Notes: generated from the letters alone by a model not told the origin. DNA of 64,000 nt from Thozetella sp. PMI_491 (GCA_021432635.1 MU270040.1:256323-320322), one strand, 5' to 3'; counted from the first letter of the stretch, positions 45,929-57,768 are shown. Program-made: numbers and translations.

Positions 45929-47391
45929 ATGGCGACCTTTGCGGTCCTGAGCCTGGCTTTGGCTAGCCTGAGCTCTGCGTCGATTCTCCCCCGCGCCCTC
46001 AACAGCGACAACAAGTTCATTTCCTTCCCCATCAAGAGGTCCGAGGCGGCAAGGCCCCTCACGCTCGACAGGAGAGACAACTCGGTGACGCTGTACAATG
46101 TGACGCAGGTGACATATCTATTTGAGCGTGAGTTTCACCCCGACGGTCGACCAAGGCGGCTTGGTAAGGTCTAACACAGCTTCCATTCCAGTCCAGATCG
46201 GAACTCCCGCACAAAAGGTCGATGTCGTCCTCGACACCGGCTCGTTCGAGCTCTGGGTCGACCCCAGCTGCTCAACCGCCTCTACCGCCCAGCAGATCCA
46301 GCAGTGCGAAGCCGCCGGCACCTACGACCCATCAACATCGAAGACCGTGAAGGACTTGCAGGTGACGAAGAAGCTGACATACGGCAAGGGCGAGGTGGAT
46401 ATCCAGTACATCTCAGACAACATTGCGATAACAGGCAGCAGTAAGCAGACCAGAGTCAGCGGGAGCTGGAGCATAGGATCGCCGGCTAACATTACTTCTC
46501 CCAGATGGCACCACCATGAAGAACGTCGTGTTTGGCCTCGGCCAGGGCAGCGACGAGCTGGCCTTCGGCATTGCCGGCGTTGGCCACGGCCTGGGCTTCA
46601 ACTTCAACAACACCCGCAACCTGATTGACGAGCTGCAGCACAACAACATCACCAACGGCAGGTCGTTCAGCGTGGCGCTGGCCAGCAAGGATGCGAACAA
46701 CGGTGGCGTAGTCATCTTCGGCGGCATCGACACTAAGAAATTCACCGGCTCGTTGATGAAGTTCACGAACCTAGAGCCGCAGATGGAGAGCGGCCGGCTT
46801 GGCCCCTGGAGGTACTGGATCCAGATGGACTCGGTCGGCATCACGAAGCCCGGCAGCTCCTCCAAGACGTATTCTAGCTCTGGCCAGGCTATCGTGCTCG
46901 ACACGGGCTCCACGCTCTCCTACCTGCCGCGGTCCGTCATCAGCCAACTCGGATCGGACATGGGCGCCACCACCGCCTCGGACGGCACCCTCTCGGTTCC
47001 CTGCTCTCTGGCGTCCCAGAGCGGTACTGTCGATTTCACCTTCAGCGGCTTCACGCTTAAGGTGCCTTACCATGAGTTCATCTGGGAGGTTGAGGCCAAC
47101 CAGTGCTTCGTCGGCGTCGCCCCCCAGAGCTCAGGGACTACGGCATTGCTGGGCGATTCCTTCCTGCGCTCTGCCTACATGGTCATGGACCAGGATAACG
47201 AAGCGATCTATCTTGCCCAGTATAGCAACTGTGGCCAGAATGAGAAGACGTTTGTACCCGGCACCAACTACACCGGAGAGTGCTCGGCGGCAAAGGTGAA
47301 CGCTTCGCCGCGCTCGGTGAGCTCGTCAGCGAATATGTGGACCCTAGGCGCGATCGGGCTTGGCTTCCAACTTCTCATGATGCTCTTCTAG
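45929..47391 (+). CDS. GPI-anchored aspartic protease (yapsin-like)
   Basis: Predicted 444 residues from three exons (45929-46127, 46192-46440, 46505-47391), all in phase. There is a signal peptide at 1 to about 18, then a propeptide with a dibasic site (LDRRD). The mature enzyme opens with FELQIGTPAQ and the first catalytic motif VVLDTGSFELWVD. The flap region lies around KLTYGKGEVDIQY, and the second catalytic motif is IVLDTGSTLSYLP. LLGDSFLRSAYMV precedes the C-terminus, a usual A1 family feature. The tail is Ser-rich and ends in a hydrophobic stretch (MWTLGAIGLGFQLLMMLF), the usual GPI-anchor signal. Fungal yapsin-like proteases sit at the plasma membrane or wall and process secreted and wall proteins. 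No odd residues were seen. Confidence 0.93.
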
Positions 47392-48372
47392 AACACACGG
47401 TGTCGCGCGGGGGCGCACGGGGTTGGGTTTTGGAAAAGATTCACAGTTTAGGCTTTAGAGCGGTGCATTCTTAGGTGCATTTTTAGTCCCCCTAGGAGCA
47501 CGGAGAGCCGGGGAGGACGACTTCATGACCTCATTTTGATACCTGCATGTTACATAGTTTCTTGCCATGTTATTACCAATACATTTTCTGGCATAGACAC
47601 TCTTGCCTCTTGGCCGTGAATACTCGAATCCTCATCTTGCCAAGTCGGCTCCAGCCACCAGAATTCACCGGATAGATATCTGCTAAATCGATGAGACAAA
47701 GCTCGATACTCGACCCCATCACCAGCCCCGACAAGCCTCCTTGTTGTGCCCCCTTTCGCCCCTTGGCCGCGAAGCCGACCGCGGAGAGCCTGTTTCCTCG
47801 TCGCTCCAAACATCTCGGCAGCGGTTGCCCGTTTCACTCTTGTCGAGGAAACATCCTCGTCGTCCCCGTCCCAACGCGGCCCAAGATGGGTTTTCTCGCC
47901 AATCTTGCGGCTCACAGCGGGGCTGCACCGCGTCGAGGTCCCAAAAGTGCGATGGCGGCTAAACTCCGACGCCCCCAAGCTGGACCCCCTCCGTTTCGAG
48001 CAGCTTCCGGGTAAACACCCTTTTGGGACGCACGGAGCCGGTTGGTGGGCACACCTCCCGCGTGCCGTGTCCGAGCGCAGCCCGTCAGGAGGCGACTACC
48101 GGTCGGGTGCGGGGGGCGAGGATGCAGGGGCACACACTATCACCGCCGGTAGGGCGGTTCTCGTCACGATGGAAGAGGCGGGATTTGGACGAGGATATAA
48201 GGAGGGGGTCGCCATCCTCTCCGGGGTGCCACGAAAAACAGCATCATCATCGGATTCATGCCATCTGCCTGAACGCATCGAGTGCGCCGTTCCCTTTTCC
48301 TTTCTCTTCGCTTCTATTCTTCTATACCACGGCAGGTCCGTCTTTTTTTCACTTCTTACTACCAGCAACAAA
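47392..48372. other. Intergenic region and promoter of a secreted protein
   Basis: No gene is supported. The long plus frame upstream of 48373 is an extension without start support. A TATA-like GATATAA at 48194-48200 lies about 175 bases before the next ATG, and a pyrimidine-rich leader occupies 48290-48360. Confidence 0.5.
48194..48200 (+). promoter_or_regulatory. TATA-like box of the secreted-protein gene
   Basis: GATATAAGG lies about 175 bases before the ATG at 48373, followed by a CT-rich leader. This is a common fungal core promoter layout. Support is positional only. Confidence 0.4.
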
Positions 48373-48957
48373 ATGAAGGCCTCAACCTCGGTCGTCCTCT
48401 CCGCTCTGGGTTCCGTCGCGGCCCTCAGCATCCCCCCTGTGCAGAGCCGCCAGGAGCTCAACGCCGACGTCGTCGTGGTGAATCCGGCCACCGCCGATGT
48501 CAACCAGCTGTTCGCAGGGGCGCCCCTCTCGATCGCGCAAGTGTCGGCCCTGGCCGCCATCAAAATCAACCCCCTCCTGGTGCCTTCCTTCGGCGTGACC
48601 AAGGGCATCACCGCCACGGACGGGAGTGCGGACTGCCAGGGGTCCAACGGCACAGCGATCCCGTGCTTCTGCCCGCCCAACCCGCTCGACTTCCTGCAGA
48701 AGCTCGACTTCGCCGTCAACCAAAACGGCAGCAGCGTCCTGGGCACGCCCATCCGGTTCAGCAACGACATCAACGACCATTCGGAGCAGGCCATCAAGGA
48801 CCGCGCCACCGCCAGCATCATCGTGCTGCAGAACTTCAACGGCACCTTTGGCGTCGGCTGCCCGGCCGCCTCAGCCCCCGACATCCTCAAGCAGCAGATC
48901 ACCGGGCAGCTGAGCAACGAGACGGTGCGCGATCTAATTGTCGCCGGCGTGCAGTGA
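48373..48957 (+). CDS. Small secreted protein of unknown function
   Basis: Single-exon gene of 194 residues. A clear signal peptide (MKASTSVVLSALGSVAALS) is followed by Q-S-R-Q-E-L. The mature part contains an early Cys cluster (SADCQGS...PCFCPPN), a middle N-x-x-F-S-N-D-I-N-D-H region and a single late Cys (GVGCPA). Composition is that of a folded extracellular protein with about two disulphides. It resembles hypothetical secreted proteins common in plant-associated sordariomycetes, but I cannot assign a function. The start is set by the signal peptide, although the frame stays open for another 200 codons upstream. Confidence 0.8.
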   Translation: MKASTSVVLSALGSVAALSIPPVQSRQELNADVVVVNPATADVNQLFAGAPLSIAQVSALAAIKINPLLVPSFGVTKGITATDGSADCQGSNGTAIPCFCPPNPLDFLQKLDFAVNQNGSSVLGTPIRFSNDINDHSEQAIKDRATASIIVLQNFNGTFGVGCPAASAPDILKQQITGQLSNETVRDLIVAGVQ

Positions 48958-50706
48958 GGTGCATAAGTGGCAGCCCGCCGTGTTCCGTCCGACAGTGTTC
49001 CTGAAGGATGTGGAAACGGCGTGTTTCTATGCTATGCATGCTAAGCAGCATTAAGGAGGCGCAGTTCGCACATGGTTGAAAATGGTTTGGGCGGCGGTCC
49101 TGGAGCACTGGGTATACCGGGGTCTGCTGGTTTCTTCTTTATCGGCGTCGGTTGGTAGTTTCATTATCCATAGTTAACACGTTCCCGGTTCTACAGCTAC
49201 CTTACGCATTATCGCCTTTTAGGTCCTGATCTCGTGCTGTGTGGCCCCTTGTTGCTCATATCCACTACTTACACCAGTTCTGTGTGACTATTCGTGCGAA
49301 CTAGCCTCGTCTGCTCTTGCAAAGGCCTCACGCAGGTTTCGACTGTAGACTATCGATGCCGCGCTAGTAAGCGATCTGGGCTTGCTCAAGGCTGAACTCA
49401 GCCTGCTTTGTTCTGGACTTGGAGCTAGGCTGGTTGACTATCGCATATAGCGGCCGATGCCTCCTTTTCCAATCAATATTGCGAGAAGGGCATGTATTCG
49501 GTTGTACTACAACCATCACCGCCTAAAGCCTGTTTCCTGAGCACTTGCGATTTAAATCCAAACGATTTGAAGCCAGTGAGCCAAGAGTTTTCAATCTAAA
49601 GAAAGTTGGTTCACAGCCTTACATAATATAAAGCCTCTATAGGATCTATATCATCGCGCTTAATTGCCCTTTCTAGTAAGTTATTTATTAATAGTCTATT
49701 CGGTTCATAGGGCATTCTTGGAAAAGTTCTTTGACCGAATAATGATGTCGCACAGCCTGTATGTTGGTGTTGCACAAAACACACATGCATTCCTTGTGTA
49801 ATGGTGGAGCATGGATACAATGAGCCGCTCTCGCTCAGTCTAAAGCAGGACCACTGAGACAATCTGGGTCTAGTGATACAAAGATGAGAGAGAACATCTG
49901 CGAAGCCGCAATGTGTAGTAAGCTTTTTTCCAAAATGAAAGTGTCTTCAGCGCATAGCAAGCGCGAGAAAGCGTTTGTAGTTTCTCGTTTGCACTCATGC
50001 AAGGGAAACGATGCTGTAAGTAGCGGGAGAAGGTGAACGCCTCTCTTTTTCCAAATGAGAAGTATTAGTGGGAATTAGCTAAGAGACGGAGAATGACTCT
50101 ACTCTCGTATAGAGTGGAGGGTCAGAAATGTTAAGCAAAACATCTAGTACACTCGCTGGCGGACCTTCGAAGTTAAAAGAGCAACAGAAGGGATTAATAT
50201 CTTGATGGGTGTTAGCCAATGCCGAGCTCTCGTTCCCGACTGACAGAGTTTGCCGGTTGCCAAGAAGTATTTACAGTGTAGCTGAGTTGAGTCAATCACA
50301 AAGCAGCACTTTGCAATTAACGAATCATCTATTGGTAAGCAAGAACGCTTTGTCTCGTATTATGAGCAGGGAGTGGAAATTGCAGAGGTCCGGTTTACAC
50401 TTATATTAACCAAGTTGTCTGCCAGAGAACTACCATGTTTTATCCATCCGATGTTGTACAAACTGTGGCAGGCGGTTGTCACACGAGCGCCTCGGCTTCA
50501 CTTGAAACTGGCGCATTATAATGTTTGTCTATAAAGCATGTGCTCGCCCGTTGGAATCTGTTAACACCAAGTAACTATATTCATCATCAATATCGTTTTA
50601 GGATACAATAAGTTCCCTCTTCGTAAGGCGTCTCCTACCTTGGCCTATTTCATTACGTCTGTGACTAACATTATATCGTAAAACAGACCCTTCAGTAATC
50701 CACAAA
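48958..50706. other. Gene-free AT-rich region
   Basis: No coding frame is supported over 1.7 kb. The region holds the 3' end of the secreted-protein gene and the promoter of the Cys-rich gene. TA-rich stretches at 49600-49700 and 50560-50690 could be mutated repeat DNA, but no element could be identified. Confidence 0.45.
50529..50536 (+). promoter_or_regulatory. TATA box of the Cys-rich secreted protein gene
   Basis: CTATAAAG lies about 175 bases before the ATG at 50707, a spacing like that of the other TATA-bearing genes in this window. Support is positional only. Confidence 0.4.
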
Positions 50707-51069
50707 ATGCCTAGACTTCCATGGACTTTGTTGGTCGCTCTCCTCGCATCGGCTGCTACAGCAGGCAACTTGAAAGCTCCGACTCCTTATGAGGCTTGCG
50801 GTCGCGGTCTTCCGTGTGCCGACAATTACAAGTGCGTCGACGATTCCCGCGACGGCTGTAGGTTGGCCATGGACTGTCCCGGAATTTGTGTTCCAAATCA
50901 AAATCCTACCTGCAAATTCGGATCCGAAAAGAATTCTTGTGGTAAAGGAGGAGGCTTAGTGTGTTATCTTGACCGTAATCGTGGGTGCGCGCCGGAAGTC
51001 TCCTATTGTTCAGGGATATGTCTATCCCCTATCCCCGGAACGACAAGCCAGTGTTTCATAGACAAATAA
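50707..51069 (+). CDS. Small Cys-rich secreted protein (carboxypeptidase-inhibitor-like modules)
   Basis: 120 residues, single exon. The signal peptide MPRLPWTLLVALLASAATA is followed by two modules. The first reads ACGRGLPCADNYKCVDDSR, then DGCRLAMDCPGICVP. The second reads CKFGSEKNSCGKGGGLVCY, then RGCAPEVSYCSGICLSP. Each module has the C..C..C..D-D/R..C..C-x-G-I-C spacing seen in fungal small secreted proteins that resemble metallocarboxypeptidase inhibitors. Such proteins are frequent among effector candidates, but inhibitory activity is only inferred. The frame closes soon after the second module, and sequence just downstream (to about 51196) looks like the remains of a further module. 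Confidence 0.75.
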   Translation: MPRLPWTLLVALLASAATAGNLKAPTPYEACGRGLPCADNYKCVDDSRDGCRLAMDCPGICVPNQNPTCKFGSEKNSCGKGGGLVCYLDRNRGCAPEVSYCSGICLSPIPGTTSQCFIDK

Positions 51070-51476
51070 GTTTTTCAGCGTGAAAACTCGTCTTGCATCA
51101 GGGATACATTTCTTTACGAAGAAGGAAGATCTAATAGGACCCTATTCTTGTAATGGGATATGTATTTCTCAAGACGCTATAAAAGATGGAAACTAAAGAC
51201 CCCCGAGTAAAGAAGCATCTCGCTATTTCCAACTTGCTATCAAATACATTGAGATCTTGCTGTGCGTGCTGAACAGAGGTACCATTGATGGAATCGAGAT
51301 TTGGTCTAAACAGTGGCATTCGAGAGCAATACCAAAGGCATCTCCGACCAATAATCTATATTTAACGAAACAAGAAACTCATGATAAAAGTTTCCATAAC
51401 CAAGTACAGCTCATTATTATTAGCAGAGTAAATTACTTGGTATAAGACCATGTTCTCAAACCCGAGACCTGCCCCC
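51070..51476. other. Intergenic region after the Cys-rich gene
   Basis: Up to about 51196 it holds a degraded module related to those of the preceding gene (a Y-S-C-N-G-I-C-I-S segment). The remainder is AT-rich 3' flank shared with the convergent large gene. Confidence 0.4.
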
Positions 51477-54400
51477 CTAGCACCCATTCAGCCATACCGT
51501 CACCGCCGATGTGTCAAAGGCGACGTCGAGGTACTCGGCGCGGCCATCGCCGTTCAGGTCGGCGAACTGAAGTCCCATCGCATTCCCGCCAACACCCGTA
51601 GCGATCGTACCATGTGGAAACCATGTGACCTTGGCCGCGTTGGGCCCGTTGTCTGGCCCGCCGCCGTTGAGCCACAGCTGCGCACTGCCGGATTTCCGGT
51701 CTACCGCGAGGTAGTCAGCACGCCCGTCTCCGTTGATGTCGGCGAATACTACGCTGTCCCGTCCTACGCCTACCCCGGTGGCGATCGTCCCTTGCGGTAA
51801 CCAGCCGACCTTAGCCGCGTTCGGGCCATCATCCGGCCCGCCCAGATTGAGCCACGCATCGACAGAGCCGTCTGTGTTGACGTATAGGTACTCGGCCCGC
51901 CCATCGCCGTTCAGGTCCGCAAACCGTACGCCGGCCCCATCTCTTCCGACCCCCGTCGCAATCGTTCCCTGCGATAGCCATCCGACCTTAGCCGCGTTCG
52001 GCCCGTCATCTGGCCCGCCTAGGTTCAGCCACGCGTCAACACTGCCGTCGTCGTGCACCCACAGGTACTCGGCTCGCCCATCGCCGTTTAGGTCGGCGAA
52101 TAGAACGGTTCCACGCGTCGCGCCAACACCAGTTGCAATAACTCCGCTGGGGAGCCACGCCGTTTTAGCCGCGTTGGGCCCGTCATCGGGTCCGCCGAGG
52201 TTCAAGAAGGCCGTCACGGCACCCGCGCTGTCCACCGACAAGTACTCGGCGCGTCCGTCCCCATTGAGATCAGCAAACCGTACGGCAGTGGCAAGCGGGT
52301 AAGTCAAAGTCTGTATGTCGCACTTTGCTGTCGAGTCCAACAACTGCTGTGTTAGGGGCTGGTTCCCGGTCGGCTCGCAGTCGCAGAGCCCAGACACGGG
52401 GCTAGCAGCCGGTAAACTGGGTCAGCTATACCTGGGAATCCTATAGGGGGCAGCAGGACGGGACAGGAAGCAGAAATTAATATGTATGTAGGGATGTAGG
52501 CAAATTATAGAGTAAGATGCACTTACTTGCTCGCGCACGATGCTGTTAGCCATAGGTCGGCGCCTAGTCCTGCGCCGTTGGCAACCTCGCCTTGCGAGAT
52601 CCATGTCGGATCGTGCGCACAAGTAACAAGCTCACCCGACCCGCCGGGCACGGGGTTTCCGATCCAGCCAAGATCGCTGGCAGCTGTTAGTGCAATGGCC
52701 CACTTGACGGCCATCTTATTGTATCCCTCATCGTTGGGGTGAAGACCGTCGAATAGATCGGCCGTGGTGACCGCCGACGGCATGTCTACTATCATGACGT
52801 GCTGTCCGAGCTTCGCGCGCGCCACCATCAGGTCCGTGATGGCGTTATTGTACAGCGGAATCAGCGACGAGGTTCCTGCGTTTGTTGACGGGATAATTCG
52901 CGCAACTATGATTACTGCGTCTGGCATCGCCGTTAAGAGTTGCCCAACCAAGCTATCAAGCCGCTGCGGTGCGGTACTTGGGTCTGACGGTAGGTTCAGA
53001 TCATTAGTACCTGCGTGCAGCAGTATTACGTTGGGACGCTCGTTGTAGGCGCTAGTGAAGGTGGCAATCTGTGCAATGGTCGCCCCATCATGGCCTTCGT
53101 TCTCGTTCTCGGTCATGGTACCCGACCGTAGCGAGCCAACCATCTGTACCGCGTTGCTCGCACCAACCAAGATCTCGAGCAGGTCTCCCCGGTAGCCGTT
53201 CCCGTCTGTACTCTGGAAGCCGTTGGTGATAGAGTCTGTAACGAGTTAACACTGCCCTTTCTCGTCTGGAAGACGGGTCTAGACGCAGAGCGCCATCTTA
53301 CCACCGAGCGGCAGGATCCGTAGGCTTTTGCCCTGCAGCCAGCCGTCTGGCGTATAGTCGCCCGCGGCAAACGCAATAGCTTCCTCCGCCGAAATTTCGT
53401 CATAGTCTGTGTCATATTCGGTGACGGTCGGTGGGCTGGCTGTAGAATTGTCGCCCACCCAATCGTCTAAGAATATGTCCACAGCGTTGGTGAGAGGGGT
53501 CGGGTCAGGTTCTCCGTACCATTGGGAGAAATACTTGGCTGCTGCATACCAAGCATAGTTATCGGCTAGATATCGAATTAGCGCTTCTGTTGAACTATGG
53601 GACATAGAAAGGGAGCTTGTCGCACCGTTTAGATACGCGTACTGTGGGGCCTTAATTGCGAACAACTCGGCTAACGCAGCGCCGTAAACCTTTTCCCCCT
53701 CCGTTGCTCCGGGCCTCGTTACGAACAGATCATGGACGACCACTATTATAAAAATAAAATTAGTAAGTTCAAGAATGCCTTGACTAGGCTTGTTTACCAT
53801 CGTCCGTTTCAGTGATCTTGGCGAGATGGGACATCTCGTGAAGGAACTGCGTCCCGCTCGTACGCATCTTGGTCACATCCTTAGAAATGCTCGGGTTAAA
53901 GTTCAAGTCGTACCTGACATTATCCACGGTCTTGAAGTTAACGAAGAAGGCGTTGCAGAAGATGATCTGCGCCTTGCCACCAACGCTTAGTGCGTAGCCG
54001 CCCATGCCTGTATATGAGTTGCAGTTGGTGTTTTTCTCGTTGGGCTGGTCTTGTTCGCAGTAAACTTCAATTCTTCTCCCAGCGAGCCAGTCGAAGAAGA
54101 ACCACGGGTACCAATTGGCGATGTTGTCAAAAACCTCTGCTGGGCATTAGATTCCATGAGTTAAATAGTAACGATAAGTGTCCTCACTAAAGATCTGCTG
54201 TTTTATGTGGTCATTTTCATCGTTGTTGTTTAGAAGGCCCCCGAAATACCGTGTCTCGAGCACGCCAGCCGGTTTCCAACCCGGTCGTTCGTTGGCACTA
54301 CCGGCGTCGAAGAGAAATGGGTTTATATATTTCGCGATGGCCAGCATGTCCCGTTTTGCTGCGTTCACGATCTCCTTACCGGTCACTTGGCTAGACTCCA

Positions 54401-54551
54401 CATCGTACTTTCTGTTGCAGCCGCCGTACTCGCTAAAGTCATTGCGCCGATGCAGTGTCGCATTGTGAGAGACAGCGGGCCGGTCTTGAACTTTAAGCCT
54501 TGCAGCGTCCGAGACATAGGCAAGCCACAGCAGATTGGCTAGGAAGTACAT
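51477..54551 (-). CDS. Secreted metallopeptidase-SGNH hydrolase-FG-GAP fusion protein
   Basis: Predicted 925 residues from five exons (54188-54551, 53798-54136, 53302-53742, 52527-53235, 51477-52401), every join in phase. A signal peptide covers 1 to about 17. Domain 1 is a deuterolysin/lysine-specific metalloendopeptidase-like peptidase: GTQFLHEMSHL (HExxH, His221/His225), a following Asp-rich block and the late D-N-Y-A-W-Y-A-A-A-K-Y-F segment. The same exon then runs into LRILPLG, and the next intron restores GDSITNGFQSTDGNGYR, block I of an SGNH esterase (Ser383). LLHAGTND (block III) and FDGLHPND (catalytic Asp-His) follow. The C-terminus has four full and one partial FG-GAP/VCBS repeats of 59 residues, each with a calcium-loop-like DLNGDGRAEYL. 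The fusion is supported because one exon spans the peptidase/esterase border. It probably degrades extracellular protein and carbohydrate esters. I do not know this combination from the literature. Confidence 0.85.
51480..52300 (-). repeat. FG-GAP coding repeat, about 177 bp, four full and one partial copies
   Basis: Units of 59 codons, for example FADLNGDGRAEYL, then DAWLNLGGPDDGPNAAK, then GTIATGVG, follow head to tail at the 3' end of the fusion gene. The two central units are nearly identical at protein and DNA level, while the terminal ones are diverged. This suggests recent expansion or gene conversion. Confidence 0.9.
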
Positions 54552-56708
54552 CGCACTGGTGATGGTGATGTTTGGCCGATAGTTTTGAAAGCCTTTGAGC
54601 TTGGTTTTGGCGTTTATATACTGGATAGTTAATCACCATTAAGAGTCAGGAGAACTGCTCAACTTTAATTAGCACAAGTACTGCGTATAGAGTGACATCG
54701 TGCATGACTGTGCCAATAAAACGTGGAGTTCATGGGCTAGTGACCTATGTATTGGGGCTGGCCCCTAGCGAGCTAAAGATAACCTAAGTTTCGCCCCTGG
54801 TACGTACCTAGGAAGTACCCTAGTTGTTGCCGAGACTGAAAGTCCTGTGCGGCAGGCGCTTAGTTCGTCCAGAATGACGGTGCACAGCATACCATTATCC
54901 CCCTATCCATGTCACTCAGGCAAAACCTCGCCGGTCAGCTGTTCCGTCTCTTGTCGATGCTCGCCTTACTAGCCTTCCGAGGACTTGCGCTATCAGGTGT
55001 GGTGAACTTCGACACTTCGAAGAAAGCAAGTCAGGGCATTTTCACGGTGACTCTGGTACATATGAGTTTTGTATCACGACAAGTGCCTTTCTACGTGGAT
55101 TTCGTGGGGGCGCAATCAGACGGGTTTGTAGTAGTTATGCTTACTACAACAAGTCCCTACCTATACGAACATCCTAGGCCTGCCGACTAATAAAGACAGA
55201 TCTATGTAGGAAGCGGCTGCTGTGTTGCAATGCATTTTGCGGTAAGCACTAGCAAGCTCTGTCGCTTAAAAAGCCTCAGCCAGTAAAGGAAGCGAACTCC
55301 TCGGCCTTACAAGCAATAGTAAATACCTAACCAGGTGCTTACGAGATATAACATGGGTAATTAGTGGAGCTTTACATAGCATGATGGAGGGAGACTAGAA
55401 AGAGGTGGGTCACGAAGCGGTAAGGTCTGCTGTGGCGCTGGCTTCTCGGTGCATGCGATAATAGTCCTTAGAAACGGGAAGTAGAACACGAAAATGAGAA
55501 AGAAAGGTATAATAGGAGGGAAAGGGCTATTATTTATTCATCCGAGATACTTGAGGCGATTGGGTACAAGATTCGAGACCTCTGAGGCTAATGCTTGGTA
55601 CCTGTGGTAGCCCGGTGTTGGGGCTGCCGGAAACGACAGAGCCTCGCCAACCGTCTTCAGCAGCCTAAACACCAGGGTTTGGGGGGTGTTTGTAGATAGT
55701 GTTCACAGATTACTTTCTTTCCTGGCACTTACACAAAGAACACTATTTTTAAGACCATTCCTAGACGTACGAACCGACCAAATACACTCTTTTGCCGCAT
55801 ATTATGAGACCTTGCCCCATCCATTTGACTCTGGTCAGTGTACACCCTTCGTTGTGCTGATTTTGCTCTCTCCATGTACCGCTAGACTTTACGCTGTTGC
55901 AGTGGCCATCTTTGGGAGTCTTATGACTGTAATCTTTGGTCCCACACTACGGCTACTGCACTAGCGGGTGTAGATGTCGGTATGTGTGTGTGGTTTGGAG
56001 TGGTTTGCTGCGATCACAGCCACCCCCAAATGCGCAGGCAGCGCTGCACTGGTCCCCTGATTCACCAGTATAGCACTTGCGACGATGCGCGTCCTGCTTG
56101 GATGAAACTAGACTTGGAAACATAATGGAGGAGTGAAAGCTTTCCTGTATTACACCGGAGATTAAAAGAGCCTCAACCAAATTATATCGCTGTCTTTCAA
56201 GTGGCTATTAATTGAACTAGGTTTTTCTCTGTGTTGAAAAATTGGCATCCTTAAAGCTGAAACGAGATTTAGTCTAAACAATAGCATTGCATATTAATTA
56301 ATGTGGAAGGCATCGACGAGTTCTCCACATCAACGAAGGAAGAAACTCAATATTAAAGTTTCCACAAGCAAGCAGGTAGGTCTCTCTCGACCACATCAAA
56401 ATTAGCTACAGTGCAGCGCGAACTGGGCTTTTGGTGGTTGCTAAGATCGTAGTCTATGTCTCCATCCTAGAAAAAGTTACCCACATGGCGGTGAAGGCTC
56501 CACGACGAGTCGACGCTGGACCCCCATCCAGGCTAGACTCAAATCGTTTCCAAGACATCGGACATCTTGATAAGATGGTCGAAACTCCACTGGTCTCTGA
56601 CACTTTGTGAAATGTAATTACCGAACTGCTTAAGATTGTAAAGTAAGGGCAAAAGAGAAGAAAGTATCAAACACCGACCCACTGGGCGAGACTGTTTCAC
56701 AGAGGAAC
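54552..56708. other. Gene-free region between the fusion gene and the SDR
   Basis: Short frames at 54909-55190 and 55686-55964 have no family resemblance. The region is otherwise AT-rich and presumably holds the promoters of the two divergent neighbours. No repeat or recognisable element was found. Confidence 0.45.
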
Positions 56709-57558
56709 ATGGCCGCACTTTTGAAAGGTGTTGCATACATCACGGGTGGCGGGGCAGGTGAGAAATCCTTTCCTCTTGTTGATCCTTCTCACGACTCATC
56801 AAGCTCTAGGCATCGGGCAGGCCACCGTTCTGGCATTTGCCAGGTACGGCGTGCGTGCCGTGACCATCACCGACATCAGCCGCAAGCATCTAGACGATAC
56901 GGTCAGGCGCCTGAAAGAGCAGAGCCCTCACGTTGATGTGATGGCCATCGAAATGGATGTCGCGAACGAGGAGGCGGTGAACGCCAGCGTGTCCGATACT
57001 GTCGAGGCTTTTGGATCTCTCGACCTGGCCGTGAACAATGCTGGCCTTGGAGGCGCAACGAAACACACCGCGGACGCAACGAAAGACGAATTTCAGCGCG
57101 TGGTTGATATTAACCTCACCGGGCTGTGGATGTGCCAGCGCGCCCAACTCCGGCAGATGCTGCAGCAGCCAGTAGACGAGTCGGATCCTCGGGCTTTCAG
57201 AGGATCGATCGTCAACGTTTCTTCCATGTACGGCCTGGTCGGCGTGTCCAAGTTCACCCCGGTGACTGCCTACGCCCCTACAAAGCATGCCATCCAGGGA
57301 CTCGTCAAGTCGGACGCCATCGCATACGGGTCGGACAGAATACGTCTCAACGCTATCAATCCTGGCTTCGTTGAGACAGCTCTCTTTCTCGATAACGTGA
57401 AGGGAACCCTGATTCAAAATGAACTCGCAAAAGTCCCGCTGGGAAGGGCTGTAAAACTAGAAGAGGTGGCCGACAGCATTTTCTATTTGTCTAGCAGGAT
57501 GGCTAGCTACGCCACAGGCTCGGCCCTGGTCATTGATGGGGGTTATACCTCGGTTTGA
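56709..57558 (+). CDS. Short-chain dehydrogenase/reductase
   Basis: Predicted 265 residues from two exons (56709-56757 and 56810-57558). The intron interrupts the Rossmann motif, which is restored as T-G-G-G-A-G-I-G. Downstream motifs are D-x-x-R after strand 2, N-N-A-G near residue 95 and the catalytic Ser in VNVSSMYG. The Y-A-P-T-K motif supplies Tyr and Lys, followed by N-A-I-N-P-G-F-V-E-T. The C-terminus has A-T-G-S-A-L-V-I-D-G-G-Y, all classical SDR features. It should be NAD(P)-dependent, and the Asp-containing end of strand 2 (TDISR) favours NAD. The substrate is unknown. It lies beside the second NACHT receptor, tail to tail. Confidence 0.93.
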
Positions 57559-57768
57559 TGGACATAATCTGTCTTTGAGAGGCGCCAGTGCGGGAAGGGG
57601 TTGGCCCGTCTTCTTGTACCTTTTGCTCTATCGAAATTTGTAGCTAGAATTATGACTGGGTATCCCAACTATTTCAAGGTTTTACATGCCTTTCTCCAAA
57701 GCCGTATTATCAAAACAATATGATTCCATCCGATGGCCTTGCAGACCACGGCGATTTGAAACGAAAGA

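Noticed and set aside
47746-48372. Upstream extension of the secreted-protein frame to over 400 codons
   Set aside because: The extension has no start support and would bury the clear signal peptide at 48373.
48096-48917. 273-codon minus-strand frame
   Set aside because: It lies opposite the secreted-protein gene, whose signal peptide, TATA-like box and Cys pattern support the plus strand instead.
51733-52302. 189-codon plus-strand frame with repeated Pro/Ser segments
   Set aside because: It is the mirror of the FG-GAP repeats on the minus strand. Its periodicity comes from those repeats.
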